A stretch of DNA of 64,000 nt. Source: Sphingomonas sp. TZW2008. Lineage in GTDB: Bacteria; Pseudomonadota; Alphaproteobacteria; Sphingomonadales; Sphingomonadaceae. The first letter of the stretch is position 1, and every line of letters begins with the position of its first letter. Under the pieces are notes generated by a model, which saw only the letters and a list, made by a program, of their open reading frames with translations, was not told where the DNA came from and ran no database searches. Below are positions 26,060 to 34,242 of the stretch, one piece after another. The position numbers and the translations under genes were made by a program. The stretch covers positions 1 to 64,000 of the forward strand of contig NZ_BDJB01000011.1 of the NCBI RefSeq assembly GCF_002117915.1. Reading direction: 5' to 3'.

Positions 26060-27729
26060 CGCCGGTGCGCTGCGCAATCTACACGCGCAAATCGAGCGAC
26101 GAGGGACTCGAGCAGGATTTCAACAGCCTCGATGCGCAGCGCGAAGCCTGCGCGGCCTATATCCGCAGTCAGGCGTCGCAAGGGTGGCTGGAGATCGCTA
26201 CGCGGTACGACGACGGCGGGGTGTCGGGCGGTACGCTCGAGCGACCAGCACTGCGGCGTCTGCTTGCCGATGTCACCGCCGGACACGTAGATACGATCGT
26301 CGTTTACAAGGTCGATCGCCTCAGTCGCTCGCTGTTCGATTTCGCCAAGCTGGTCGAGGCGTTCGAGAAGGCGAACGCGAGCTTCGTCAGCATCACGCAG
26401 GCGCTCAACACAACCAGCAGCATGGGGCGGCTCACGCTCAACATGCTGCTGTCGTTTGCGCAATTCGAGCGCGAGGTTACCGCCGAGCGGATCCGGGACA
26501 AGCTTGCCGCCTCAAAGGCGAAGGGGATGTGGATGGGCGGTGTCGCGCCGCTCGGCTATAAACCCGACGGCCGCACGCTCGCTGTCGTCGAGGAGCATGC
26601 CGCGTTGGTGCGGCATGTCTTTGAGCGGTATTTGGCGCTCGGCAGCGTTCGACAGCTCGAAGCTGAACTGCGCGGGCAAGGCATCTTCGTGCCAAGCCGG
26701 GTGACCGCGACCGGACGCGCGATCGGCAACGTGGCCTTCGCGCGCAGCACACTCTACCTGATGCTCAAGCGCGTCACCTATGCCGGGTACATTGCACACC
26801 GCGACAAGCGTTATCCGGGCAACCATCCAGCGATCGTTGATCACGCTACCTTCGAGCGGGCGCAGACCCTGCTTGAGACTAACAAACAGGGAGCCACGCG
26901 CAAACGCGAACCGCGCGTGGCGCTCTTGGCGGGCAAAATTTTCGATAGCACCGGCGAGCCGTTGATCCCAACGCATGCGACGAAGACGCAGTCTACCTCG
27001 TCCGGTACCAAGGTGACGCGATACCATTATTACGTGAGCCGCAAGCTGCATCAAAAGCGCAGCGATACGGGCGTTCGGGTGCCAGCGCGTGAGATCGAGC
27101 AACTCGTTGCTGAACAAATCGCACGTTTGTTCGATGATCCGGTCAGGCTGCTCGGCGAGGCGCGGCTATCGGTGCCGCTCGATCGCTACAGTGATGTGCG
27201 GCACCGTTGTGCCGAGCTCGCGGCGCGGCAACGGCAACGACGTCAGGACGCGCTTGCGATCGTCCGCAAAATTTGCGTAGCCGAGGACGCCGTGACGATA
27301 ACGTGCTGCGCCGCGATGATTGCCGCGGCGCTCGAGCTGACATGTGATCACTTGCCGCGGCACACGATCAAACTGGACCGATCGGTCCGTTTGACTCGAT
27401 CGGGAGGATCGATACGACTTACGGAGGATGCCGCATGTTCGGCCACCGTTCCCGATCCTTCTCTCGTTCGCTTATTGAGGCTCGCTCGCCGCTGGTGGAG
27501 CGAGCTGCGTCAAGGGCAGCTCGACATCACCCGACTGGCTGAGCGGGAGAATGTGAGTGCGACGTATCTGACACGTGTGGTTCGGCTCGCTTTCCTCTCG
27601 CCTCTTGTTGCTGATGCTATCCTGACCGGAAGGCAGCGCGTCGGCGTCACGGGCAAGAAGCTCACGGTCGACACGCCGCCGGTCGCCTCTTGGCGTAATC
27701 AGGAGCGAATTCTTCTGGCGGCGCACTAG
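26056..27729 (+). CDS. Large serine recombinase
   Basis: 557 residues; ATG overlaps the DUF2924 stop (ATGA). The resolvase catalytic domain (1 to about 150) has the nucleophile serine in IYTRKSSDEG and the arginines of VYKVDRLSRSL. The recombinase domain spans about 165-270 (PLGYKPDGRT). Where many large serine recombinases carry a zinc ribbon with four cysteines (about 285-345, KIFDSTGEPLIPTHATKT) this one has none, a feature of the DUF2924-linked family. A C-terminal helical region ends with an HTH-like ITRLAERENVSATYLTRVV. It should catalyse site-specific integration or inversion. No att site was recognised. Confidence 0.9.
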   Translation: MTPVRCAIYTRKSSDEGLEQDFNSLDAQREACAAYIRSQASQGWLEIATRYDDGGVSGGTLERPALRRLLADVTAGHVDTIVVYKVDRLSRSLFDFAKLVEAFEKANASFVSITQALNTTSSMGRLTLNMLLSFAQFEREVTAERIRDKLAASKAKGMWMGGVAPLGYKPDGRTLAVVEEHAALVRHVFERYLALGSVRQLEAELRGQGIFVPSRVTATGRAIGNVAFARSTLYLMLKRVTYAGYIAHRDKRYPGNHPAIVDHATFERAQTLLETNKQGATRKREPRVALLAGKIFDSTGEPLIPTHATKTQSTSSGTKVTRYHYYVSRKLHQKRSDTGVRVPAREIEQLVAEQIARLFDDPVRLLGEARLSVPLDRYSDVRHRCAELAARQRQRRQDALAIVRKICVAEDAVTITCCAAMIAAALELTCDHLPRHTIKLDRSVRLTRSGGSIRLTEDAACSATVPDPSLVRLLRLARRWWSELRQGQLDITRLAERENVSATYLTRVVRLAFLSPLVADAILTGRQRVGVTGKKLTVDTPPVASWRNQERILLAAH

Positions 27730-27776
27730 AGCCGCGATGAGCCGCAACCTTGTGCTGTGCGCACGGTTGAATCGTC

Positions 27777-28802
27777 ATGAAGCACAAGCCGAAAACCAAG
27801 TCGCTCGTGACGGCCCTTGTCCCACCTCACCGAACAGGGCGGTTGAAAAGGTGGCTCCTTCAAAACAGGGGCTGGGTCGCGACCGGCGCTGGAACCGCAG
27901 CGATCGTCGGCAGCGCGTTGTTCAATCAGGCAAACGCGCGACAGGCCGAAGCAGCAACGCCGCCCATCGGCAAGTTCGTCGAGGTGGACGGCGTGCGGTT
28001 GCATTACGTCGATCGCGGCGAAGGGCCTGTCGTTGTGCTGCTTCATGGCGCTGGGGTCATGCTGCAGGACTTTGACGTCAGCGGCGTCCTATCGCGTGCG
28101 GTAGAGAAACACCGTGTCATCGCCTTTGATCGTCCGGGATACGGCTATAGCGAGCGACCCCGCTCGAAGGTTTGGACGCCAATCCGGCAGGCCGAGCTGA
28201 TCGCTCGTGCTTTGCGGCAAATCGGCGTCACGCGGGCGGTCGTCGTTGGGCACAGCTGGGGCACGTTGGTCGCGCTTGCGATGGCGCTCGAGTATCCGAC
28301 CATTGTTTCCGGGTTGGTACTGGTCTCGGGCTATTACTATGGGACAGCGCGCCCTGACATTGTCTCGGGGGCCATTCCCGCTATTCCAGTGGTTGGCGAC
28401 TTGCTTAACCAGACGATCGGTCCGTTGCTGGGTCTTCTGAACGGCCCGATCGGCGTCAAGGCGAGCTTTGCGCCCGCCCCTGTCTCCCCCAAATTCGCCA
28501 AATTTCCAAAAGCACTGGCGCTGCGCCCGTCGCAAATCCACGCAAGCGCCGCCGACGCGGCCTTGATGGTGCCGAGCGCGCTCGCATTGAGTCGCCGATA
28601 CGATGAACTCACTTTACCTGTAATCATCATGGCAGGGCGGGGTGACTTGATCGTTCACATGGATGAGCATGCGGAACGGCTCGTTCGCCACATCAGAAAG
28701 GCGGAGCTGCGTATCGTGCCGCAGCAGGGTCATATGCTGCACTACGCAGTGCCTGAACGGGTTGTCGCGGCGATCGCCGATGTGGCGTTACGTGCAGCGT
28801 AG
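27777..28802 (+). CDS. Alpha/beta hydrolase, membrane-anchored or exported
   Basis: 341 residues. After a basic start and a weak hydrophobic segment (WVATGAGTAAIVGSALF) the fold begins at FVEVDGVRLHYVDRGEG. The oxyanion HG is in LLHGAGVM, the nucleophile serine in VVGHSWGTLVAL, an acid candidate in MAGRGDLIV and the histidine in QQGHMLHY. So a complete triad is visible. Substrate unknown (ester, epoxide or haloalkane classes share this layout). It starts 47 bases after the recombinase gene and may be a passenger of the same element. Confidence 0.88.
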   Translation: MKHKPKTKSLVTALVPPHRTGRLKRWLLQNRGWVATGAGTAAIVGSALFNQANARQAEAATPPIGKFVEVDGVRLHYVDRGEGPVVVLLHGAGVMLQDFDVSGVLSRAVEKHRVIAFDRPGYGYSERPRSKVWTPIRQAELIARALRQIGVTRAVVVGHSWGTLVALAMALEYPTIVSGLVLVSGYYYGTARPDIVSGAIPAIPVVGDLLNQTIGPLLGLLNGPIGVKASFAPAPVSPKFAKFPKALALRPSQIHASAADAALMVPSALALSRRYDELTLPVIIMAGRGDLIVHMDEHAERLVRHIRKAELRIVPQQGHMLHYAVPERVVAAIADVALRAA

Positions 28803-29101
28803 CTTGTCGTAAAGCCCGCGCCTTCCGCTTAACATTACCCATGCGCCTATACGCTTGGCAGGGCCGAGCACGCCCACATGACGCCTCTGGGCGCTTGGTG
28901 GCCCTAATTCCTTCGGGCTCACATCATCGGGACGCACAACTGGGGAACGGAAGGCAGCCGAACGAACCGGGCGAAGCACAACGCCCTAGCGTCGAGGCCG
29001 AGGGGGCGTCGAGCCACGCAACCGCACGCCGCGAGCTGCAATCAATAGAGAATGGCTTTTGATGATGGCGCAAAGCACAATCGCTTTACGCCGGCAATGA
29101 C
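28803..29101. other. Intergenic region, no gene seen
   Basis: About 300 bases between the hydrolase gene and a convergent small gene. Some open frames exist but none has a ribosome binding site with protein-like composition. No clear att-like repeat was found. Confidence 0.4.
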
Positions 29102-29233
29102 CTAGAGAAGATGAGCGAGCCAAAGGCCTTCCGCGATGACGGCGGTCCAGAAGACCGCCACGGCTGCTATCGAGCCGAGGAGGCCGCGATGCACGCGGGC
29201 CTCTGCCGTTATATAGCTTCTCTCGGCGTCCAT
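29102..29233 (-). CDS. Tiny single-span membrane protein (43 aa)
   Basis: MDAERSYITAEARVHRGLLG is followed by a hydrophobic segment SIAAVAVFWTAVIAEGLWLA and ends HLL. AAGGGTGA before the ATG is an acceptable ribosome binding site. One membrane span with the N-terminus inside. No family or partner known. Confidence 0.55.
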   Translation of the reverse strand: MDAERSYITAEARVHRGLLGSIAAVAVFWTAVIAEGLWLAHLL

Positions 29234-29390
29234 CGCTCACCCTTCAGGCCGCCCGATGCAGCGTCACTCACAGTAGCTACGCCATGGTACGGCCGCAACG
29301 GATCTAACAGGAAGAAGTTGATCCAGAGTTAGCGGCTCAATCGATCAGCCAATCAGCCTGGCGAGAGGCAGCATCACTCTGCAGCCGCGA

Positions 29391-30233
29391 TCAGCTGCTG
29401 GTATGGCCACCGAGCATCGGCTGGTGAACGACCGAAGGGGCAGGCGAACCGAACGGCGAGCAGATCGACGGTGCTTCGGCCGGGTCCGGCGAGCGGTCTA
29501 GCTGTCGCTGCTGCTTCTCGCGGTACATAGCGGCATCTGCATCTTGCAATAAGCTGTCGGGATCGCTGCTCGCGTCCGTCGACGCGGCATTCCCGACTGA
29601 TGCGTCGATCGTAACCTCGCCCGTCGGCAACGCGATTGGCTCGCGTATATATCGCGTGATCCGTCCCTTGATCATCGCCATGATTCTTTCTGATGACTGC
29701 GGCAGGAGATAGCCAAACTCATCGCCGCCAAGCCGTGCAACGAGTCCCCCGGCGTCATTGCAGATTCGCTGCAAGCGTTCGGCGACTGTCCGCAGGACAG
29801 CGTCACCCGCAGCGTGGCCGTAACGATCGTTGATCGATTTGAACCCGTCGAGATCGATAAGAAGGAGCGAGACGCTTGGTTCGCGCGCGCCTTCAAGACC
29901 CTCCATCAACGCCAATCGGTTCGGCAGGTTGGTGAGGTAATCTCGGCGAGCGGCATCATGCGCCGCCTTTTCCCGAACGGCCGCCTGCCGAAGGCAGGTC
30001 CGCAATTGCCACTCACGCCGCGCAAATAAGACCACGGCCGCGGCGAGAAACACGAACGCGGCCCCAGCATACTCGTCCAGTTCGTACTGCTCCCCGTGGC
30101 GCAGGGTCATGCAGACGTAATCGAACCAGCCGCTACTGACGCACACCGCAGTCAAAGCCGCCGCGCAAGCCAGCGCGAACGCGTCTTCGAGGGACAGTTT
30201 GGAAGGCTTCGCGATGTGCACGTATATGGCCAC
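29391..30233 (-). CDS. Diguanylate cyclase with two membrane spans
   Basis: 280 residues. Two hydrophobic segments (about 18-36 and 57-70) anchor it in the membrane. The GGDEF domain has DYLTNLPNR at its start, LLIDLDGFKSINDRYGH and the intact active-site GGDEF in VARLGGDEFGYLL. It should make cyclic di-GMP. No RxxD inhibitory site is seen five residues before GGDEF. The C-terminal 45 residues are Pro/Ser-rich and probably disordered. The gene is divergent from a second GGDEF gene at 30509. Confidence 0.88.
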   Translation of the reverse strand: MAIYVHIAKPSKLSLEDAFALACAAALTAVCVSSGWFDYVCMTLRHGEQYELDEYAGAAFVFLAAAVVLFARREWQLRTCLRQAAVREKAAHDAARRDYLTNLPNRLALMEGLEGAREPSVSLLLIDLDGFKSINDRYGHAAGDAVLRTVAERLQRICNDAGGLVARLGGDEFGYLLPQSSERIMAMIKGRITRYIREPIALPTGEVTIDASVGNAASTDASSDPDSLLQDADAAMYREKQQRQLDRSPDPAEAPSICSPFGSPAPSVVHQPMLGGHTSS

Positions 30234-30508
30234 TTTCAGCCCCCACGGCTGGAGAGAGACGCTGTACGAAAAATCTTAAGTTCATCTAAACCGGCCTGAA
30301 ATCTCCAGCACAAAGCGGCGTCAGCAAAACGCTTCGCCCGCGGTGGCGCTCCGCATGGTTGGCTTTTTCAACGGCAGCGGCGTCTGCGCCAGCGCACCGG
30401 CTCGACGCATGATCTCGGTTAGGGCAATTTTGCTGCCGTATTTAGTTAACGTAGCACGGCCGTTAAGATTTGACTGCGATCGTTCAGGCTTCGTCGTTCC
30501 GAGGTTGT

Positions 30509-31510
30509 ATGCTCGCGATCAAGAAGCTCGTTTGTTCGAGCAAGCGTTCAAAGGTGGATGTTGAGCTCGGCCAGCGCATCCTCTCGTTCCTGGCGGCGCA
30601 GAAGCTGGCGCCGACGCCGGACAATTATCGGTTCGGCTATTTGGTGGAAGGCTCGCCGAGCTCGCACGCGGCCATCGCCGTTGATGCGCTCTTAATGGAC
30701 AATCGGTCGATCGAGCAGGCGGATGTCGATCGCATCATGGCGACCAAGTCCGCCAATTCCACCAGCGACACGAGCGAGTACGACGATAAGGAGCAAGTCG
30801 CGCTCCGCCATCAGGCCGTTCGCCTGGCCGATCTGACCGCGCAGGCGCGGACGAGCTCCGGTGATTTCGGCAGAGCGCTTACTGGTGACCTCGCCGGCTT
30901 CGTCGACGGATTGTCGTCGGTCGAGGCATTAGCGGCGACGATGCTCGAACGTGCCAAGCTCTACGAAGCTAAGTATCAAGAAGCGTCCAATCAGATCGAG
31001 GCGCTTCGAAGCGAGATTCAGGCCGCGCGCGGCGACGCTCGTCGCGATGCGCTGACCGGGCTACTCAATCGACGCGGGATGGAAGAGCGGCTTTTCGCGC
31101 GCAAACCCGGCACCGTCGGTGTGATCGCGGTCCTCGATCTCGATCACTTCAAATCGATCAACGACCGCTTCGGGCAAGCCGTTGGCGATCGCGTTCTTAA
31201 AGGCGTCGCACGCGCTCTCCTTTCAATTGCGGAGGGCTGCGATATCGCGCGGTGGGGCGGGGAGGAGTTCCTGCTTCTTCTCGAGCAGCAGACATCGCGA
31301 CAAGCCGCGTCGACGCTTGACGCTATTTGTAGCGCCCTGCGAGGCAAGACGTTTCGGTCAAAGGAAACGGACGAGATCCTAGGAAGCGTCACCGTCTCGA
31401 TCGGTGCCGTGTCGATCGGTCTTCGATCGATCCTTGAGGCGATCGAAGAGGCTGACCGGCTTCTATACCAAGCCAAGCAGCAGGGACGAGATCAGGTCGT
31501 GCTTGGCTGA
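30509..31510 (+). CDS. Soluble diguanylate cyclase (GGEEF)
   Basis: 333 residues from the ATG at 30509. The N-terminal 170 residues are helical (LGQRILSFLAAQKLAPTPDN; RAKLYEAKYQEASNQIEALR) and form a likely coiled coil before the GGDEF domain. That domain shows DALTGLLNRRGME, VLDLDHFKSINDRFGQ and the active-site GGEEF in ARWGGEEFLLLL. No membrane segment. The N-terminal part resembles the unnamed sensor found in many alphaproteobacterial cyclases. It is divergent from the membrane cyclase at 29391-30233, with a shared 275-bp region. Confidence 0.9.
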   Translation: MLAIKKLVCSSKRSKVDVELGQRILSFLAAQKLAPTPDNYRFGYLVEGSPSSHAAIAVDALLMDNRSIEQADVDRIMATKSANSTSDTSEYDDKEQVALRHQAVRLADLTAQARTSSGDFGRALTGDLAGFVDGLSSVEALAATMLERAKLYEAKYQEASNQIEALRSEIQAARGDARRDALTGLLNRRGMEERLFARKPGTVGVIAVLDLDHFKSINDRFGQAVGDRVLKGVARALLSIAEGCDIARWGGEEFLLLLEQQTSRQAASTLDAICSALRGKTFRSKETDEILGSVTVSIGAVSIGLRSILEAIEEADRLLYQAKQQGRDQVVLG

Positions 31511-31949
31511 CATCGAGCTGGTCGCCATCATCGAGTTCTGGTCCGTCTGGAGTATCCGTCTTGCTCCGGGATGCTCGTTTTCAGAAGACCGCCTGCACCC
31601 TCTTGAACGTTCGATATGCGTTTAGGCGAGGGGGCGGAGGGCCAATCACGCACCTCCCTAAGCCTTCGACGCGAACCTCGCCGAGCGCACCGGCATAGAA
31701 CACAGCGTTGATGTCGTCGTCGATGTCGTAGACTTAGATGAGGTCCGCAAGATTGATGCCGCGATGATAGTCGTTCTGCCCCGTACCGCTGATGGTCATC
31801 GGCACACCTTGTTTCCCGTCGATCAAGAATGCGGATACTTGCTTCAGAGCACGCGATAAGGATGCAGTTCTACCTATGTGAGACCGTTCGCTTCAATTTG
31901 GAACAATCGCAGTTGATAGCATGTCGAGATATGCTCGATACGTGGGCGG
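31511..31949. other. Region with a possible eroded minus-strand gene
   Basis: No intact gene. On the minus strand from about 31890 to 31560 a protein-like reading appears: KQVSAFLIDGKQGVPMTISG, then GINLADLI, a TAA stop near 31735, then VYDIDDDINAVFYAGALGEV in the same frame. It might be a gene broken by one stop codon; no family is recognised and chance is possible. Confidence 0.3.
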
Positions 31950-32093
31950 TTATTCGTTCACTTGCTGGGTGCCGAAGACAATCGGTTGTTTCCGACGAGC
32001 GCGGACCAGCTGTTCGAGCAGGATCCGAAGCTCCGCTGCGGCGAGGATCGATGGTACCGCAATCACAAAAAAGCACAATAGGAACAGCAGCAT
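31950..32093 (-). CDS. Possible tiny membrane protein (47 aa)
   Basis: MLLFLLCFFVIAVPSILAAA is followed by a charged helix ELRILLEQLVRARRKQ. GAGGG lies five bases before the ATG at 32093. One membrane span plus an amphipathic tail is expected. The evidence is only the ribosome binding site and the composition. Confidence 0.45.
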   Translation of the reverse strand: MLLFLLCFFVIAVPSILAAAELRILLEQLVRARRKQPIVFGTQQVNE

Positions 32094-32494
32094 AGAACCC
32101 TCGCGGTTGAGCTGTTCCAAGCGGTCTACTCGCGCGCTGGTTCCCCCGGGACCATCGATCCTAATCAGCGATAACACGATAGGCCGTGCCTTACCGGCCA
32201 CGCCGACGCGTGTGTGAGCTGAATGTCGCCGTTGCGAAGCTTGGGTTGAGACGCGGACGGCGATCTACTGCTGCGCATGTGGAGCGTTCCCGCCGGCGGA
32301 TCTGATTAGCTGCGCGGACCAGGTGTAAGCAAGCACCCCAGCCATAGCTGACCCAAGCGAGCCCCGGAGCCAAGGCGCAGCATCTGCGGCGACTGCGGAT
32401 ACCTAATCCGTTCTATCAGCAGAAAATCTTCGAACAAACCCAAGCGTTCAACGGTTTAGTTACGACCGCTAGCTATCACAGCAGCGGCACGGGA
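32094..32494. other. Intergenic region, no gene seen
   Basis: About 400 bases upstream of the small hydrophilic gene. A short minus-strand reading near 32320-32390 has a hydrophobic stretch (GSAMAGVLAYTWSAQLI) but no start with a ribosome binding site. Nothing else stands out. Confidence 0.35.
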
Positions 32495-32503
32495 GTGAGC
32501 GCA

Positions 32504-32779
32504 ATGGAACGCGACCAGAAGCCGAACGTGGACCCCGAGCGGCTTGATCGGAAGAGCGAAGGCTTTTTCGGCCAGTCCTATTCGAAGAACCGCGAGGAAG
32601 AACTTTCGAAGTGCGACCCTTCGGGCGCGGTGAACGCCGACCCCAAAGATGCTGGCGATGGGGCAGGCGCTCGTGCATCGGTTGATCCGCGGACGGGCGA
32701 AGCGCGCGGGAGCGGCGCCGACGCGGCCGCGGACCCTCAACGCAAGCCCAATGCCGCTGTTGCCGAGGGTAAGGAATGA
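32504..32779 (+). CDS. Small hydrophilic, probably disordered protein
   Basis: 91 residues: MERDQKPNVDPERLDRKSEG, FFGQSYSKNREEELSK, then many D, G, A and P. GGGAG eight bases before the ATG at 32504 decides the start over the GTG at 32495. No hydrophobic core and no motif; like the acidic protein at 17867 it may be a stress-type protein. A GAAC/GTT pair upstream (near 32431) is only a poor match to an EcfG promoter. Confidence 0.6.
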   Translation: MERDQKPNVDPERLDRKSEGFFGQSYSKNREEELSKCDPSGAVNADPKDAGDGAGARASVDPRTGEARGSGADAAADPQRKPNAAVAEGKE

Positions 32780-33174
32780 TGGTGGTGCAGCGATCCGCCG
32801 CATGATGGCATAATGATCGCTGACCCCCTCAAAGCCGGGCGACGAGAGGCCTTCCGTCGGAAGATCAAAGCGCTGAGGAACGAGTCTGGGAGGAATTGTT
32901 CCCCGCCAGCCAGCTCGCAAGCGGCTGAACGACGAGGGCGCTCGACAGGTCGGAATGCCTTTTGTGCGAGGCCGACGCGCGCCATTCGATACGCACAGCA
33001 GGCATTTACGGCCCCGCCGCGTTCAAGGCTCGCGAACGGCGTATTGGGCTTAGCGGCAACCCAGCACCGCGAGCGGTAAACGCGTTTCGCGGATCGTCTC
33101 ACCGCGACAAGGCGATCACGATCGGTCTTGCGCATTGGTGACTTGGGCAGGCGTCGGATACCGGTCACGGCGAT
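32780..33174. other. Intergenic region between convergent genes
   Basis: Lies between the ends of the small hydrophilic gene and the IclR gene. Open frames here (for example plus 32813-33079) are weak and without ribosome binding sites. No clear terminator hairpin was identified. Confidence 0.4.
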
Positions 33175-34002
33175 TCAGCCCTGCTGGAAGCGCTCGTTAA
33201 TGCTTTTCGCGGCGGCGCGCAGTTCGGGGACTAGCTTCTCGCGCATGTCCTCGACGGGGAAGCGCATCGACGGACAGCAGGCGTTGAGCGCCGCGATGAC
33301 GTGGCCCGCCGCGTCGTAGATCGGTACCGACAGCGAGCGGACGCCGACCTCGAGTTCCTCGTCGACGAGCGAGTAACCAAGTTCGCGCGTCTCCTCGATC
33401 ACCGCGCGAAGCTGCTTGATCGTGCGCACGGTGTTGGTGGTGTGCTTCTCGAGCGTCAGCCGCGCGAAATAGCGCTCGAGCGCGGCATCGCTTTCTCCCG
33501 CGAGCAGCACGCGGCCGGTGGACACGGCGTACGCCGGCAGACGGTTGCCGATGTTGATGCTGACCGAGATGACGCGATCGGGGGTCGAGCGGGCGAGGTA
33601 GGTGACGTCGTCACCGGTCAGCACCGCGGTGTAGATCGATTCCTGCGTGCGCTGTGACAGCGCGTTCATCACCGGCTGGACGACGTCGAGGATCCCGACC
33701 GAGGCGAGCGCCGAATAGCCAAGCTGGAGGACCTTGGGCCTGAGCGAGAAATCGCGCTCGCGCTTCTCGGCATAGCCCTCTCGCACCAGCGTCAGCAGCA
33801 GGCGGCGCGCCGTGGCGCGCGACATGCCGGTCGCCTTGGCGACGTCGCTCAGCGTCATCGTCGGCTTGTCGCGGGTGAAGGCGCAGATGACTTCGAGTCC
33901 GCGTGCGAGCGATGCCACATAGTCGCGATCGGCATCGTCCTGATCGGTTGCCAAGGCGTCGACGTCATCTTTGATGTCGGTGCTGTTCGATTGATCGGAC
34001 AC
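33175..34002 (-). CDS. IclR-family transcriptional regulator
   Basis: 275 residues. After an acidic N-terminal tail, the winged helix (about 28-90) has LARGLEVICAFTRDKPTMTL and ATGMSRATARRLLLTLVREG. The effector domain follows, with YLARSTPDRVISVSINIGNR, LPAYAVSTGRVLLAG and the C-terminal ALNACCPSMRF..DMREKLVPEL, as in PcaR/PobR-type members that respond to aromatic acids. It is divergent from the esterase/receptor/peptidase operon at 34243 and is its likely regulator. A GTTCG-N5-CG inverted motif lies at 34145, beside the operon promoter. Confidence 0.93.
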   Translation of the reverse strand: MSDQSNSTDIKDDVDALATDQDDADRDYVASLARGLEVICAFTRDKPTMTLSDVAKATGMSRATARRLLLTLVREGYAEKRERDFSLRPKVLQLGYSALASVGILDVVQPVMNALSQRTQESIYTAVLTGDDVTYLARSTPDRVISVSINIGNRLPAYAVSTGRVLLAGESDAALERYFARLTLEKHTTNTVRTIKQLRAVIEETRELGYSLVDEELEVGVRSLSVPIYDAAGHVIAALNACCPSMRFPVEDMREKLVPELRAAAKSINERFQQG

Positions 34003-34144
34003 TTGCCTTCATCTCCCCCGAACTGCCCTGCGCCTCTGCTAAACGCGCGAGTTACCAATCTGCAACCCGATCGGATGCGAATGCCATCAGCACGCGCACG
34101 ACGATCCATTCTAACCCGCCAATTTGTGCGCCATCGCAACACTC

Positions 34145-34159
34145 GTTCGGTATGCGATC
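34145..34159. promoter_or_regulatory. Candidate IclR operator in the divergent region
   Basis: GTTCGGTATGCGATC has the half-site GTTCG, five bases, then CGATC; a more perfect form (GTTCGTTAAGCGAAC) stands before the third M24 peptidase gene at 44650. PcaR/PcaU-type IclR proteins are known to bind GTTCG-type palindromes. The site ends ten bases before the putative -35 box. Confidence 0.45.
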
Positions 34160-34168
34160 AAAAATGCG

Positions 34169-34197
34169 TTGACAGTATGCGGCGATGCGGCAAGTTT
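34169..34197 (+). promoter_or_regulatory. Candidate sigma-70 promoter of the receptor/peptidase operon
   Basis: TTGACA at 34169-34174, 17-base spacer, then AAGTTT at 34192-34197. The -35 is perfect, the -10 is poor, as expected for an activator-dependent promoter. The start codon is at 34243 with AGGGG seven bases before it. Confidence 0.45.
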
Positions 34198-34242
34198 GAG
34201 TTGCGGCCAGGCGGGGAGCTTGTCGCGGGTAGGGGATAAGAC

